Below, in pieces: positions 16,618-25,813 of a stretch of 39,974 nucleotides of DNA. The notes under the pieces are model-generated. The model was not told the DNA's origin, did not search any database, and saw only the letters and a list, made by a program, of their open reading frames with translations. Location of the stretch: assembly GCA_964346375.1 (NCBI GenBank), contig CAYFUL010000008.1, positions 1-39,974 on the forward strand. The letters are read 5' to 3'. How positions within the stretch are numbered: position 1 is the first letter of the stretch; each line of letters starts with the position of its first letter. This DNA is from CAYFUL01 sp964346375. Lineage in GTDB: Bacteria > Bacillota > Clostridia > Tissierellales > Peptoniphilaceae. A program made the translations under genes and the position numbers.

Positions 16618-18396
16618 TTAGCAGGACAACAAATCTATTACTTCTTCAAAATTGTCCCAGCTATTTAATGAATTTTTAAATCTAAAATCTCTATAGTAAT
16701 TAAATTTATCTACAACAGTTCTATTGCTATACTGTAAAACAGAAATAGGATGATTGACCTTTACAATAAAAATTGTCTCACCTTCAACTTCAATAATATC
16801 AATATTTTTAAAAATCTGATCTCTTAAAATTATTACGCCATAGTTTTCGTAGGTGAGTAGAGCATCTTTAATTCCCTGTAACTGTGCACAATAATCATCA
16901 GCTTCATAGGTAAGATTACTACTTTCTGAAAAATATATATTTTCAATAAAATCAGGTTTTTTATAATCCTCATTAATGTAAAAACAGTCAATTACCATCC
17001 TATTCTTTAATAAACTTTGGTAAGTTTCCCTTCGAATGGTGAAGTAACTTTTTAATTTTTCTGACTCAATTTCATTTAATCCATTTTTTTCAATAATCTT
17101 AAAAATATTTTCATCACTTAAATTCCAATAGGGGGGTTTATTGTGAATATAGTAAGTTTTAGAAGCTCTAGTCTTTTCAACAGATGATTTAATAAGATGA
17201 ATTAATTCAAAATAAGAATTAATAGGTATAGAATCTAAAACCTTGTCTCCATTTAAGATTAGCTCGTCAAAAGCACTTTCACTACTTTCAACTATGTGTT
17301 TATCCCTAGAAAAATAGTATTCAGTAGAATCTTCAAGACCAATAATCGTTGAGCCCATAACAAGAAAATTATTAGAACATATAAAAAGGGTATTTGAAAA
17401 CATACTTAATGGTAAACTTGTAGAGGAATAGCTTTCAATATTCCCAATAATATGAAGAGGAATCCACCCTTCAATAGCATTGATAATTTCATCATTAGGT
17501 CTAGAAAAATAGTGGATAATTTTAATCCTATGTCCCCTAGTTAAAACAATACACATTAACATCTTCCAAGTATTAAAAAATTCCCTATCTTCAGTCAACC
17601 ACTCCATACTCTGGTTGGAAAAAAGCTTTAAAAGTTGTTTAGACTCAGAACTGGCAACAAGGCATAGAAATTTTATAACCAATTCCCTTAAACCATCTAA
17701 CCCTTTTCTCTTAATGGTTTCATTTTTAGGAACATGAACTTGTTCAATGGCTTTAAGAACAGAAGAAGGATCAAATTCTTCAGAATTGAAGCTATTAACC
17801 TTTTCAAAGATACTGTTTAAAAATGAAATACTCTCGCCATAGTCAACAAGGTACTCATAAATTTTCTTTTTTATATACTCGACAGAATACTGATCCCTTA
17901 ATACAATACCAAAGGAAGATTCAAAATCTTTAACCCCACTAGATTCAACTATTAATTTTGCAAAAAACTCTGCTAAATTATTAATGTTAATATTATTTAT
18001 AGAAGGTAATCTTGCGCCAGTACGATACCTGCTAATAATGGAAGGGTCCACATTAATACCCTTGGCAATTTCGCTGTTCCTTACTCCAAAAAATTCAATA
18101 AGTAAATTTAAACGCTCAACAAACTTCCCAGAGATGGAATTAACATCTCTATAGATCCACACTTTAAAAGAAGAGAGAGATTCTAAAAATTCCATTGAGG
18201 CAATCTCATCCTCAGAAAGAATTTCAAGAAGAGCCATATAGATTTTTCCGTAGGCATCGCTATTATTTTTAGGAACACGTAGACCTCTACGAAGTTTACT
18301 AATATACGCCTGGGAAATACCAGAACGATTAGCAAGGTCAATATTTTTAATATTAAAAAATTCCATTAGTTCATCTAAATTATTTGGAAAAGTCAT
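16618..18396 (-). CDS. Large tandem-HTH putative regulator (paralogue of 31459-33279)
   Basis: A 592-residue soluble protein with two helix-turn-helix units, at about residues 9-43 (NIDLANRSGISQAYISKLR) and 97-132 (NSEIAKGINVDPSIISRYR), each resembling an XRE-type HTH. After them comes a long region with a conserved core around residues 225-345 (KRKGLDGLRELV, RGHRIKIIHYFSRPNDEI, WIPLHIIGNIES) and a C-terminal part with HNKPPYW and HPISVLQYSN. The paralogue at 31459-33279 matches collinearly over the whole length. I do not recognise a named family, although similar cores seem familiar from uncharacterised clostridial HTH proteins. ATG 18396 has AGGTGA before it. An extended -10, TGGTATAAT, lies at 18413-18421, and the palindrome at 18447-18476 sits upstream of it. 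There is no membrane segment. Confidence 0.8.
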   Translation of the reverse strand: MTFPNNLDELMEFFNIKNIDLANRSGISQAYISKLRRGLRVPKNNSDAYGKIYMALLEILSEDEIASMEFLESLSSFKVWIYRDVNSISGKFVERLNLLIEFFGVRNSEIAKGINVDPSIISRYRTGARLPSINNININNLAEFFAKLIVESSGVKDFESSFGIVLRDQYSVEYIKKKIYEYLVDYGESISFLNSIFEKVNSFNSEEFDPSSVLKAIEQVHVPKNETIKRKGLDGLRELVIKFLCLVASSESKQLLKLFSNQSMEWLTEDREFFNTWKMLMCIVLTRGHRIKIIHYFSRPNDEIINAIEGWIPLHIIGNIESYSSTSLPLSMFSNTLFICSNNFLVMGSTIIGLEDSTEYYFSRDKHIVESSESAFDELILNGDKVLDSIPINSYFELIHLIKSSVEKTRASKTYYIHNKPPYWNLSDENIFKIIEKNGLNEIESEKLKSYFTIRRETYQSLLKNRMVIDCFYINEDYKKPDFIENIYFSESSNLTYEADDYCAQLQGIKDALLTYENYGVIILRDQIFKNIDIIEVEGETIFIVKVNHPISVLQYSNRTVVDKFNYYRDFRFKNSLNSWDNFEEVIDLLSC

Positions 18397-18446
18397 AATA
18401 TCACCTAATATAATTATACCAAGATTGCAATAGAAAAAATTAAACT

Positions 18447-18476
18447 TTTCTAAAATGGCATTGCCAATTTAGGAAA
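18447..18476. promoter_or_regulatory. Candidate operator palindrome upstream of tandem-HTH gene 1
   Basis: An imperfect inverted repeat. On the minus strand it reads CCTAAATTGGC-AAT-GCCATTTTAG; the half-sites TAAATTGGC and GCCATTTTA are separated by 3 nt. The 12-mer CTAAATTGGCAA (minus strand, 18461-18472) recurs exactly at 33349-33360 upstream of the paralogue, with the same 9-3-9 layout. Its centre lies about 55 nt before the predicted transcription start. Confidence 0.65.
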
Positions 18477-18520
18477 TTTTTTGTTTGGGAAAAATATGAC
18501 TTGAAAAATTATAACTACAA

Positions 18521-18554
18521 AATAAAAATAGGTCAGGCATTTCGCCCGACCTAT
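18521..18554 (-). terminator. Intrinsic terminator of the phosphodiester glycosidase gene
   Basis: On the minus strand ATAGGTCGGGC and TGCCTGACCTAT form a stem around GAAA with one mismatch, followed by TTTTTATTTT. It separates this gene from the tandem-HTH gene downstream. Confidence 0.88.
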
Positions 18555-18555
18555 A

Positions 18556-20718
18556 TTAATTTTGTACTTCTTCTTGAATATCTTCTACACCTTGAACATT
18601 TTCAACATTTTCAACTGGTGCTACTGGCTCTACTGGTGGTACAACTATTTTATCTCCTGCAATAAATACCTGTTGTCCTTCGTGGATATAGTCTACTTCC
18701 ATTCCACAGTTCTCCATAATAAATCTTATTGGTACAAAGGTTCTATCTCCATTTATTACTGCTGGTGAATCTAGTTCTCTATTCTCTCCATTTACACTTA
18801 CTGTACTTGCTCCTATTGGCAGTTCAATAGTATTTCCATTATAGACGATTGTAACAATTTTATTTTCATCGTCCCAGTTTACTTCGCCGCTAAATCCCTC
18901 TAGTATAAATCTTATTGGTACCATGGTGCGATCATTTTGTATAAATGGGCTTACGTCCATTTTTGATTTCTGTCCATCTAGGGAATAGTTTTTGTCGCCA
19001 ATTTTTAGTTCCATTACGCGAGAGTTTATGTCGAAAATCTTTTCTTCTGCTACTTTTGAACCTATTGTCGCCTTTACTGTTCCTATTCTAAGTCCATTTA
19101 GGTTTTCTACTACTACTGTTCCTGTTTGTGAATCGGCTACTCCTGTAAATCCTTCAATGGTAAAATTTGATACCCTTGGAGATATTTCTACCTTTTCTCC
19201 AGAATTATTCTTCGCTATTAATTTATACTGTATTGTACTTCCTGGAGCAACTCGTCTATTTTCTGTACTAAGGATTAGAGTTTTCATTCCCTCTTCTCCA
19301 AGTACCTGTACTTGTTTCGACGTTGATACTCCTGTACTAGTTGTAAGTATTACTTCAACACTACCTGGTGTTAATGGCATATAGTAGTATGAATTCCATA
19401 TTCCCTGTACATCTGATGAAATATCTCCCATGGAATAGCCTATAGTATTTAAATCTATTGGGTGAAGATTATCGTCGTAGGCTCCTTTTATTCCAAAGTC
19501 TCCCGTTTGACCTATTAATAATGTACTTGGACCCTTCATCTTTACTCCAGAAATATTTCCTGTTACTGGAGCAATATTATAAAATCCTATTCCATTTACT
19601 ACTTTTCGCTCAGCCTTTTGTCCTTCTGGATCTATTACTCTTGTTTGATTTATCTCTCCAAGATTTTTTACTACTTGTGCTGTTGAACCTCCACCGTCTA
19701 AATTTACTGCCCTATATGCTCCCAGTCCTACCATTACTTCTGAAAGGGCATCTAGTGTCATACCTGTTGATCTTTTTGTCCTACCCTCTCCTGAAACTAT
19801 GTAGAGAGTTTTTCCATCCTGAGTAATTCCTGCGGCAGTTCTTGCACGTACTCCTCCAAGTACATTTATGTCCTTGGTGTACTTTACCTTTGCTCCATTG
19901 TCTACTAAAAGTGCATGGCCACCTACTAAAAATTTAAAGTTTGTTCTAGGTGTAAGGTTGTACTGAACATTTAACTTCTGTCCAACTTGTACATTGTTCT
20001 TAATAAATTCATAAGCCTTGCCATCTGCTTGGAGTATACTCTTTCCATCTGGAACAGGGTATGGAAAATTTTTACCCTCTGAAATTTCCTCTACTGTTCC
20101 GTCGTTTGAAAGTAGAATTTCAGAATTCTTTTTATCTCCTCTAGTCTTTGCTGCCCAAAAGTCATTATACAGTTGAAGTTTGTCTTGGTGGGAATACTGT
20201 TTATCTGGCTCGTACCAGTAGTAACTTTTATTTAATCCGTCTAATTTAAAACTTGCTCCATTTGGGGCAGTTACACTTCCTTCAAATCCTATTTGTAAAA
20301 TTGAAGCAGTATTATTTTCATCTATCCCAAGGGAATATACATCTGTCATTACACAGGGAGATGTTTGTACTTTTCCATGTACTATTGAAGGACCTTCGGG
20401 AGTTCCTTCCAGCGCCATATTGAAAAAATCTCCATTTACCATTGCAGTTGCATTGGTGTTAGCTGCCATTTTTGAAACTGTCGCCTTATTGTTGTACTTT
20501 CCCTCTCCGGCAATTAAATCTATTTTTAAATTTGGGTTGTTTAAATCCACCTTTAATACAGAAATATATGCAGATGATGTTGTACCCTTTACAGTATATA
20601 CATGACGACTAAGCCCCGGCGCAATTGGCTCTGTGAATGTTTCATTTAAATCTATTGCCTGCACTTTATTACTTATGCAAAGAATCATAAGTAGTAGTAC
20701 CATTATTTTTTTCTTCAT
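18556..20718 (-). CDS. Secreted phosphodiester glycosidase (NAGPA domain) with copper-amine-oxidase-like C-terminal domain
   Basis: A 720-residue exported protein: signal peptide KKKIMVLLLMILCISNKVQA; an NAGPA-type domain (about residues 70-385) with MVNGDFFNMALEGTPEGPS, VLGGVRARTAAGITQDGKT and the NLDGGGSTAQVV motif; a beta-rich middle with Ig-like spacing; two half-repeats of a copper-amine-oxidase N-terminal-like domain (DRTMVPIRFILEGF and DRTFVPIRFIMENC, about 590-690); and a Pro/Val/Glu-rich tail. The catalytic domain hydrolyses GlcNAc-phosphodiesters in relatives, so a cell-wall or exopolysaccharide substrate is plausible. The C-terminal domain is a common clostridial wall or stalk module. 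AGGAGGT precedes the ATG, and the gene has its own promoter (20736-20764) and terminator. Confidence 0.9.
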   Translation of the reverse strand: MKKKIMVLLLMILCISNKVQAIDLNETFTEPIAPGLSRHVYTVKGTTSSAYISVLKVDLNNPNLKIDLIAGEGKYNNKATVSKMAANTNATAMVNGDFFNMALEGTPEGPSIVHGKVQTSPCVMTDVYSLGIDENNTASILQIGFEGSVTAPNGASFKLDGLNKSYYWYEPDKQYSHQDKLQLYNDFWAAKTRGDKKNSEILLSNDGTVEEISEGKNFPYPVPDGKSILQADGKAYEFIKNNVQVGQKLNVQYNLTPRTNFKFLVGGHALLVDNGAKVKYTKDINVLGGVRARTAAGITQDGKTLYIVSGEGRTKRSTGMTLDALSEVMVGLGAYRAVNLDGGGSTAQVVKNLGEINQTRVIDPEGQKAERKVVNGIGFYNIAPVTGNISGVKMKGPSTLLIGQTGDFGIKGAYDDNLHPIDLNTIGYSMGDISSDVQGIWNSYYYMPLTPGSVEVILTTSTGVSTSKQVQVLGEEGMKTLILSTENRRVAPGSTIQYKLIAKNNSGEKVEISPRVSNFTIEGFTGVADSQTGTVVVENLNGLRIGTVKATIGSKVAEEKIFDINSRVMELKIGDKNYSLDGQKSKMDVSPFIQNDRTMVPIRFILEGFSGEVNWDDENKIVTIVYNGNTIELPIGASTVSVNGENRELDSPAVINGDRTFVPIRFIMENCGMEVDYIHEGQQVFIAGDKIVVPPVEPVAPVENVENVQGVEDIQEEVQN

Positions 20719-20735
20719 AATTACCTCCTCTGTAA

Positions 20736-20764
20736 AGAATAGTACAGAGAAATAACTTTCTCAA
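20736..20764 (-). promoter_or_regulatory. Promoter of the phosphodiester glycosidase gene
   Basis: On the minus strand TTGAGA, a 17-nt spacer and TATTCT, about 18 nt from the ATG of the gene at 20718. Confidence 0.6.
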
Positions 20765-20859
20765 GGAATTAGAAGAAAATATTATGAAATTGTAATAATT
20801 GGGAAGTGGAGTTTGGAGTGTGATGTGGGATGATAGGTTTTGAAAAAAAAGATATGCTA

Positions 20860-21090
20860 TAAAAATACTTTTTTATTAAATGAAGGGGGACCAGGGGAGA
20901 AATAGCGCAGTTCCTCCCCTGGTCCCCCTTCACCCCTCCTAACCCCTCTCGCTTACTGAAGGAAAGTTTTCTCGGCAAAGGCTAAAAATTCCAAACTCGT
21001 CCTACGGACTCAAACATGGAATTTTTTTAACGCCTTCACCTCGAAAACAGCGTGGGAGGGAAATATTATTACGAGTACAAATTTTTTATT
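20860..21090 (+). repeat. Structured intergenic element, copy B (partner at 3687-3920)
   Basis: Same orientation and order as copy A. The leading hairpin (20883-20930) has perfect 15-bp arms, GGGGGACCAGGGGAG and CTCCCCTGGTCCCCC. The nested helices GTTTTC/GAAAAC, AAGGC/GCCTT and AAATTCC/GGAATTT are kept. The inner helix is GTCC (20999-21002) with GGAC (21006-21009), replacing GCCC/GGGC of copy A. An outer CTCTCGCT / AGCGTGGGAG pairing is also possible here. I see no gene between 20765 and 21179. Confidence 0.75.
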
Positions 21091-21179
21091 TTGGGAAAGT
21101 GAATGAATATTTTAAACTGGTTGTTAATAATTAATAGGTTTTGTAAGAGGATATATTAATACATTTAATATCAAAGGTA

Positions 21180-22100
21180 TTAAATTTCCTCTAATGATTT
21201 TTCTATATAGTATTTTGCAACCTTGTACACATTTTTAAAATATATCTCTTTCCCATGGGAGAGAGGTACTAATCCCTTTGGTGTTTTTAATTCACTTGTA
21301 TTTTCTTTTTCACTACTTTCTAAATAGTAGATGGATTTTCCATCTGGGTATATTCCCTCTTGGAGTACCACTTCTAAATTAAATTCATTTTTATTTTGTC
21401 TAAAGGTATAGTCCATATTCCAATTATCTATTGAGAGAGAATTACTTGTAATTCCATCTACCCTTAGTATTTCGCCGGCGGTATAATTTTTTATTTCATA
21501 GGTACTGCCTAAATAAATAGTCTTTTTTTCTCGAACTACATTAAAAATCTCCAATACCCTTACCATATTTATAAGGTCCTCCTCGTTGTGTAATAGTATT
21601 TCTTTTAGTCCTATTCCATTTTCAACGTAGCTATAGTAGAGTTCTATTGCCTCCTTACCTGAAATTTTATCCTCTCTAAATATTCCAAGGTACTCCTCTA
21701 ATGTCTTTAGCTTGTAATTTTTTAGCTCCAATACATTTTTTTCCCTTCGTATATACCTATAAATATCTAGGGTTTCAAATTTTGGAAGCTCTATTCCATA
21801 AACATTTCCTCTAAATTTTAAGAAGGGCAGATCAAATGAATCTCCATTAAATGTAATTACCCTTTTAAAATTTTTAAAGTCCTCTACAAATTTCTTTAAC
21901 AATATTTCCTCTTCCTCTGGATTTTCTCCAAAGTACTGTATAGAAATATATTCCTCGTTAAAAAAATCGTAGTAGGTTACGCCGATTATATATATCCTTG
22001 CGTACTCCCTAGATAGTCCCGTAGTTTCTATATCCAGTAAAAATTCGTCCCTATTTAATTTTTTTTCTATGTCTTTATATTTATAACTTAGTACTTTCAT
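21180..22100 (-). CDS. YprB-like ribonuclease H-fold 3'-5' exonuclease
   Basis: A 306-residue protein of the DnaQ-like/YprB family. The exonuclease motifs are FLLDIETTGLSREYARIYII (first Asp-Glu pair), TFNGDSFDLPFLKFR (second Asp) and LLHNEEDLINMVRVLEIF (third Asp). The C-terminal ~100 residues are unassigned. The frame extends to 22118, but ATG 22100 (MKVLSYKYKD) is the likely start. A perfect TATAAT on the minus strand (22108-22113) would start transcription within a base or two of this ATG, so the mRNA may be leaderless; otherwise a longer transcript must exist. It is divergent from nifS. Substrate in the cell is unknown; the family is predicted to act on DNA or RNA ends. Confidence 0.85.
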   Translation of the reverse strand: MKVLSYKYKDIEKKLNRDEFLLDIETTGLSREYARIYIIGVTYYDFFNEEYISIQYFGENPEEEEILLKKFVEDFKNFKRVITFNGDSFDLPFLKFRGNVYGIELPKFETLDIYRYIRREKNVLELKNYKLKTLEEYLGIFREDKISGKEAIELYYSYVENGIGLKEILLHNEEDLINMVRVLEIFNVVREKKTIYLGSTYEIKNYTAGEILRVDGITSNSLSIDNWNMDYTFRQNKNEFNLEVVLQEGIYPDGKSIYYLESSEKENTSELKTPKGLVPLSHGKEIYFKNVYKVAKYYIEKSLEEI

Positions 22101-22133
22101 AATTCCTATTATACACAAGGTAGGTTAATATGG

Positions 22134-22139
22134 TATTAT
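22134..22139 (+). promoter_or_regulatory. Extended -10 box of the nifS-thiI operon
   Basis: TGGTATTAT (an extended -10, TGnTATTAT) ends at 22139, 15 nt before the nifS ATG, with GGTGAT as ribosome binding site between. It faces the minus-strand promoter of the YprB-like gene within a 54-nt gap. Confidence 0.55.
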
Positions 22140-22154
22140 TTAAACGGTGATAAA

Positions 22155-23291
22155 ATGATTTACTTAGATAATTGTTCAACTACTAAACCTGACGAAAGGG
22201 TAGTTGAAAAAATAATAGAATCTTTAAAATACGACTTTGGAAATCCCTCTTCCCTTCATAATTTAGGTTTAAATGCAGAAAATGCAAGAGAGTATGCTCG
22301 AAGGGAAGTTGCAAAGTTAATAAATGCAAGACCGGAGGAAATTTTCTTTACCTCTGGTGGAACTGAAGGGAATACTCTAGCCATAAGAGGACTTTTGGCA
22401 AGGTCTAAGGGGAAGAAAATTATTACTACTTCCATTGAACACCCTTCTGTACTTGAACAACTTAAATCCTACAAGGACTTTACTCTTGAAATATTGCCAG
22501 TGGATAGACATGGAAAGATTAATCCCAAAGAGCTCTATGCCCTAGTAGATGATAGTACGGCATTAATTAGTCTTTTCCATGTAAATAATGAACTTGGTAC
22601 TATTAACAATATTGAGGAAATTGTAAAGGGCGTTAGAAAATTAAATAGGACTGTTCCAATTCATGTTGATGGAGTGCAGGGGATTGGTAAAATTCCAATA
22701 GATGTTAAAAAACTTGGAGTTAGTGCCTATACTATTTCTTCCCATAAAATTCATGGACCTAAGGGAATTGGCGCACTATATATTAAGGACGGAGTACAAA
22801 TTGACCCACTATTTATTGGCGGTGGTCAGGAGAAAAATTTAAGAAGCGGTACGGAAAATATGCCGGGGATTCTTGGCTTTGGCGAGGCTTGTAAAATTCT
22901 AAATGAAAATGGAGAGGAGTACCTAAACCATATTGAGGAACTACGAAATTACTTTGAAAAATTAGTAGAGGATAATTTTAAGGACTACTACTATAATTCT
23001 CCAGAAGATGGAGCGGCAGGAATAATTAATATCTCCTTTAAAAACACTAGGGGAGAGGTACTACTTCACTATCTTGAGCAAGATGAAATATATATTTCTA
23101 CTGGGTCTGCATGTTCTTCAAATGGTACGAAAAAATCCCATGTACTTAGTGAACTTGGCATAGATGAAAATACCATGGAGGGCAGTATTAGAATTTGCCT
23201 TAGTAGGGATATTACTAGGGATGACTTGGATAAATTTATTGAAAAATTAGTAGAGTATGTAAATGAAATAAGGAGCATTATAGGAAATTAA
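22155..23291 (+). CDS. Cysteine desulfurase (NifS/IscS family)
   Basis: A PLP enzyme that takes sulfur from cysteine as a persulfide for transfer. It begins MIYLDNCSTTKPDERV as in the family, with FTSGGTEGNTLAIRG, the PLP lysine in SSHKIHGPKGIG, and the active-site Cys loop STGSACSSNGTK. 378 residues is normal. Its TAA overlaps the thiI ATG by one base (TAATG). The pairing with thiI points to sulfur donation for 4-thiouridine in tRNA and possibly thiamine, as in the Bacillus nifZ-thiI pair, rather than general Fe-S cluster assembly. Confidence 0.95.
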   Translation: MIYLDNCSTTKPDERVVEKIIESLKYDFGNPSSLHNLGLNAENAREYARREVAKLINARPEEIFFTSGGTEGNTLAIRGLLARSKGKKIITTSIEHPSVLEQLKSYKDFTLEILPVDRHGKINPKELYALVDDSTALISLFHVNNELGTINNIEEIVKGVRKLNRTVPIHVDGVQGIGKIPIDVKKLGVSAYTISSHKIHGPKGIGALYIKDGVQIDPLFIGGGQEKNLRSGTENMPGILGFGEACKILNENGEEYLNHIEELRNYFEKLVEDNFKDYYYNSPEDGAAGIINISFKNTRGEVLLHYLEQDEIYISTGSACSSNGTKKSHVLSELGIDENTMEGSIRICLSRDITRDDLDKFIEKLVEYVNEIRSIIGN

Positions 23292-24451
23292 TGGAAAGAG
23301 TTATAAGCGTTAGCCTTGGAGAGGTTATACTAAAGGGAAAAAATCGAAAGAGCTTTGTAGATAAATTAATTGGACAGATTCAAAAGGCAGCGAGGCCACT
23401 TGGATATAAGAGAATCTACAAGGACATGGGGAAGATCTATATAGAATGCGACGAGGACAAAATGGAAGAACTTATGGAGAGAATAAGACATGTCTTTGGA
23501 ATTATTTATATCTCTCCATGTACAAGGGTTAGTCGTGATTTAGATTCCATAAAAGAGGGGGTACTAGAGGAGTTAAAATATCTAGACAGTAGTGTAAAAA
23601 CCTTTAAAGCCCATACAAAAAGGGGAGATAAAAATTACCCAATGGAATCAATGGAGTTAAATAGATTTATTGGGGGAGTTGTACTTAAAAATTCAGACCT
23701 TACAGTTGATGTACACAATCCCGACGTATTTTTATACTGCGATATAAAAAGGCACGCCTATATTTATTCAAGAAGAATACAGGGACTAGGTGGACTTCCA
23801 AGAAGAACTAATGGCAGAGGACTACTACTACTTTCTGGTGGAATAGATTCTCCCGTTGCAGGATTTTTAATGGCAAAGAGGGGAGTGGAAATTGATGCAG
23901 TCCATTTTCATTCATATCCCTTTACTTCAAAACGTGCAGAGAAGAAGGTAGTGGACCTTGGTGATATTTTAACCTCCTATACGGGTAAAATAAACTTATA
24001 CACCGTAAATTTACTTCCAATTCAAAAGGAGATAAATAAAAATTGTCCTCAAGAGGATATGACTATTATCTCTCGTAGATTTATGATGAGAATTGCAGAG
24101 AAGATTGCACAGGAGAAGGAGTACAACTGTATAATAACAGGGGAAAATCTTGGACAAGTTGCTTCACAAACTATACATGGACTAACTGTAACTAATAATA
24201 TTACAAATAGACTGATTATGAGGCCACTAATCGGTATGGATAAGGTGGATATAATAGATATAGCGAAAAAAATTGGAACTTATGAAACCAGTATTCTTCC
24301 CTTTGAAGATTGTTGTACAGTATTTTTACCAAAACATCCAAATTTAAAACCTACTATTGAAGGAATAGAAAAGGTAGAGGAACCATTAGATGTAGATGGT
24401 TTAGTGCAATCTGCCGTAGATGAGATGGAATTAATTAGGATAGGAGGATAG
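23291..24451 (+). CDS. thiI: tRNA 4-thiouridine synthase ThiI
   Basis: Adenylates U8 of tRNA and inserts sulfur supplied by the neighbouring cysteine desulfurase. Domains: an N-terminal ferredoxin-like/THUMP region (residues 1-165, SLGEVILKGKNRKSFVDKL and KTFKAHTKRGDKNYPMESME) and a PP-loop ATP pyrophosphatase domain with LLLSGGIDSPVAGFLMAKRG, then GENLGQVASQT and a conserved Cys pair near PFEDCCTVF. At 386 residues it has no C-terminal rhodanese domain, typical of Firmicutes ThiI. It is coupled to the desulfurase by a one-base overlap. Confidence 0.97.
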   Translation: MERVISVSLGEVILKGKNRKSFVDKLIGQIQKAARPLGYKRIYKDMGKIYIECDEDKMEELMERIRHVFGIIYISPCTRVSRDLDSIKEGVLEELKYLDSSVKTFKAHTKRGDKNYPMESMELNRFIGGVVLKNSDLTVDVHNPDVFLYCDIKRHAYIYSRRIQGLGGLPRRTNGRGLLLLSGGIDSPVAGFLMAKRGVEIDAVHFHSYPFTSKRAEKKVVDLGDILTSYTGKINLYTVNLLPIQKEINKNCPQEDMTIISRRFMMRIAEKIAQEKEYNCIITGENLGQVASQTIHGLTVTNNITNRLIMRPLIGMDKVDIIDIAKKIGTYETSILPFEDCCTVFLPKHPNLKPTIEGIEKVEEPLDVDGLVQSAVDEMELIRIGG

Positions 24452-24452
24452 T

Positions 24453-25013
24453 ATGAAAAAAGTTACACCCATATTAATTCTAGTAGTAATTGTAATTTTA
24501 ATAGGGGGAATGTTTGCGAAAAATTATAATTCCCTAGTTGCACTGGATAACGAAGTAGATGGAGCATGGGCGCAGGTACAAAACGTAGTAAAGAGAAGGG
24601 CAGATTTAATTCCAAACCTTGTAGAAACTGTAAAGGGATATGCAACCCATGAACAGGAAACATTTACCAAGGTAATTGAAGCTAGAAATAAGGTAGTTGA
24701 TGCAAAAACTCCAGAGGAATTATCCGCTGCAGATAGTGAACTAAGTAGAGCCATAGGAGATATTAACGTAGTAGTAGAGGCATATCCAGAGTTAAAGGCA
24801 AACCAAAACTTTTTAGATCTACAAACTCAACTAGAAGGCACAGAAAATAGAATTGCAACGGAAAGACAAAGGTACAACGAAGTAGTAAAGTCCTATAATC
24901 TTGCAGTTAGAAAATTCCCAATGAATTTATTTGCAGGAATGATGGGATTTGAACAGAGAAATTATTTTGAAGCTTCTCCAGAGGAACAAAAGGCACCTGA
25001 AGTTAAATTCTAG
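24453..25013 (+). CDS. LemA family membrane protein
   Basis: A 186-residue protein with one N-terminal transmembrane segment (TPILILVVIVILIGGMF) and a helical extracellular domain with the LemA signature NEVDGAWAQVQNVVKRRADL, then IPNLVETVKGYA and a later NRIATERQRYNEVVKSYN. It starts 1 nt after thiI and is followed by a TPM-domain gene. LemA-TPM pairs are common in bacteria, and their function is not settled. Confidence 0.95.
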   Translation: MKKVTPILILVVIVILIGGMFAKNYNSLVALDNEVDGAWAQVQNVVKRRADLIPNLVETVKGYATHEQETFTKVIEARNKVVDAKTPEELSAADSELSRAIGDINVVVEAYPELKANQNFLDLQTQLEGTENRIATERQRYNEVVKSYNLAVRKFPMNLFAGMMGFEQRNYFEASPEEQKAPEVKF

Positions 25014-25024
25014 AAGGTGATTAA

Positions 25025-25804
25025 ATGAAGAAAAAATTATTTGCTATAGGGTTTCTTCTACTTAGTTTACTTTTAGCAGGGTATACCATTCCAGAGCAGA
25101 GTAGGGAATTTTTCTTTTATGACGAAGTTGGAATACTTTCTAGGGAAGATAGGGACTATATAGTAAATGTAAATTTAGATTTAAGGGAAAAGACCAAGGG
25201 AGAGGTAGTCGTTGCAATAGTAAAGAGTACAGAAGGAATGGATATTTCCCAAGCAGCAGTGGAAATTTTTGAGAAGTGGAAAATTGGAGATAGGGATTTA
25301 AACAACGGAGTACTTATACTCTATGCAATTGAAGATAGAAAATTTAAATTAGAAACTGGTTATGGGGTAGAGGGATTTATTCCAGACGGACTAAGTGGAA
25401 GAATAATGAGAAGTGGAGTGGAATATTTTCCGCAGGAAAATTACGACTCCTCATCAATTCAAAATAGTATGTACTCTAAAGGCATACTTGAAAGTTTTAA
25501 CCAGGTAATCGCTCAATATGAAGGGGAATATGGAGTAGAAATAGATTCCAATCCACCGGAGAATATTTACCAAGAGGAGTCCAATGTTTCAGTTGGGGAG
25601 ATATTATTTATAATGATAGTGTTATTTATAATTTTCTCAAACTTTGGAGGATTTGGAGGACCAAGGGGTAGAAATAGAAGGTATAGAACTTATCCAAGGT
25701 ATCCAAGATATCCGGGAGGATTTGGCGGCGGTTCTGGCGGATTTGGAGGACATTCTGGAGGTGGCGGTCGCTCAGGAGGCGGAGGTGCATCAGGAGGATG
25801 GTAA
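25025..25804 (+). CDS. TPM-domain (YgcG-like) membrane protein
   Basis: A 259-residue protein with a signal peptide (KKLFAIGFLLLSLLLAGYT), an extracytoplasmic TPM/YgcG domain (FFYDEVGILSREDRDYI, KIGDRDLNNGVLILYAIEDR, TGYGVEGFIPDGLSGRIM), one membrane helix near residue 195 (ILFIMIVLFIIFSNF), and a glycine/arginine-rich tail that alternates GGFGG and GGHSGGGG. It partners the LemA gene 11 nt upstream, with a GAAGGTGA ribosome site. The Gly-rich tail suits disorder or cell-envelope contact; a catalytic role is not established. Confidence 0.93.
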   Translation: MKKKLFAIGFLLLSLLLAGYTIPEQSREFFFYDEVGILSREDRDYIVNVNLDLREKTKGEVVVAIVKSTEGMDISQAAVEIFEKWKIGDRDLNNGVLILYAIEDRKFKLETGYGVEGFIPDGLSGRIMRSGVEYFPQENYDSSSIQNSMYSKGILESFNQVIAQYEGEYGVEIDSNPPENIYQEESNVSVGEILFIMIVLFIIFSNFGGFGGPRGRNRRYRTYPRYPRYPGGFGGGSGGFGGHSGGGGRSGGGGASGGW

Positions 25805-25813
25805 GGAGGAAAA

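Noticed and set aside
24463..24754. Minus-strand open frames in lemA
   Set aside because: Antisense shadows; the plus strand encodes a clear LemA protein.
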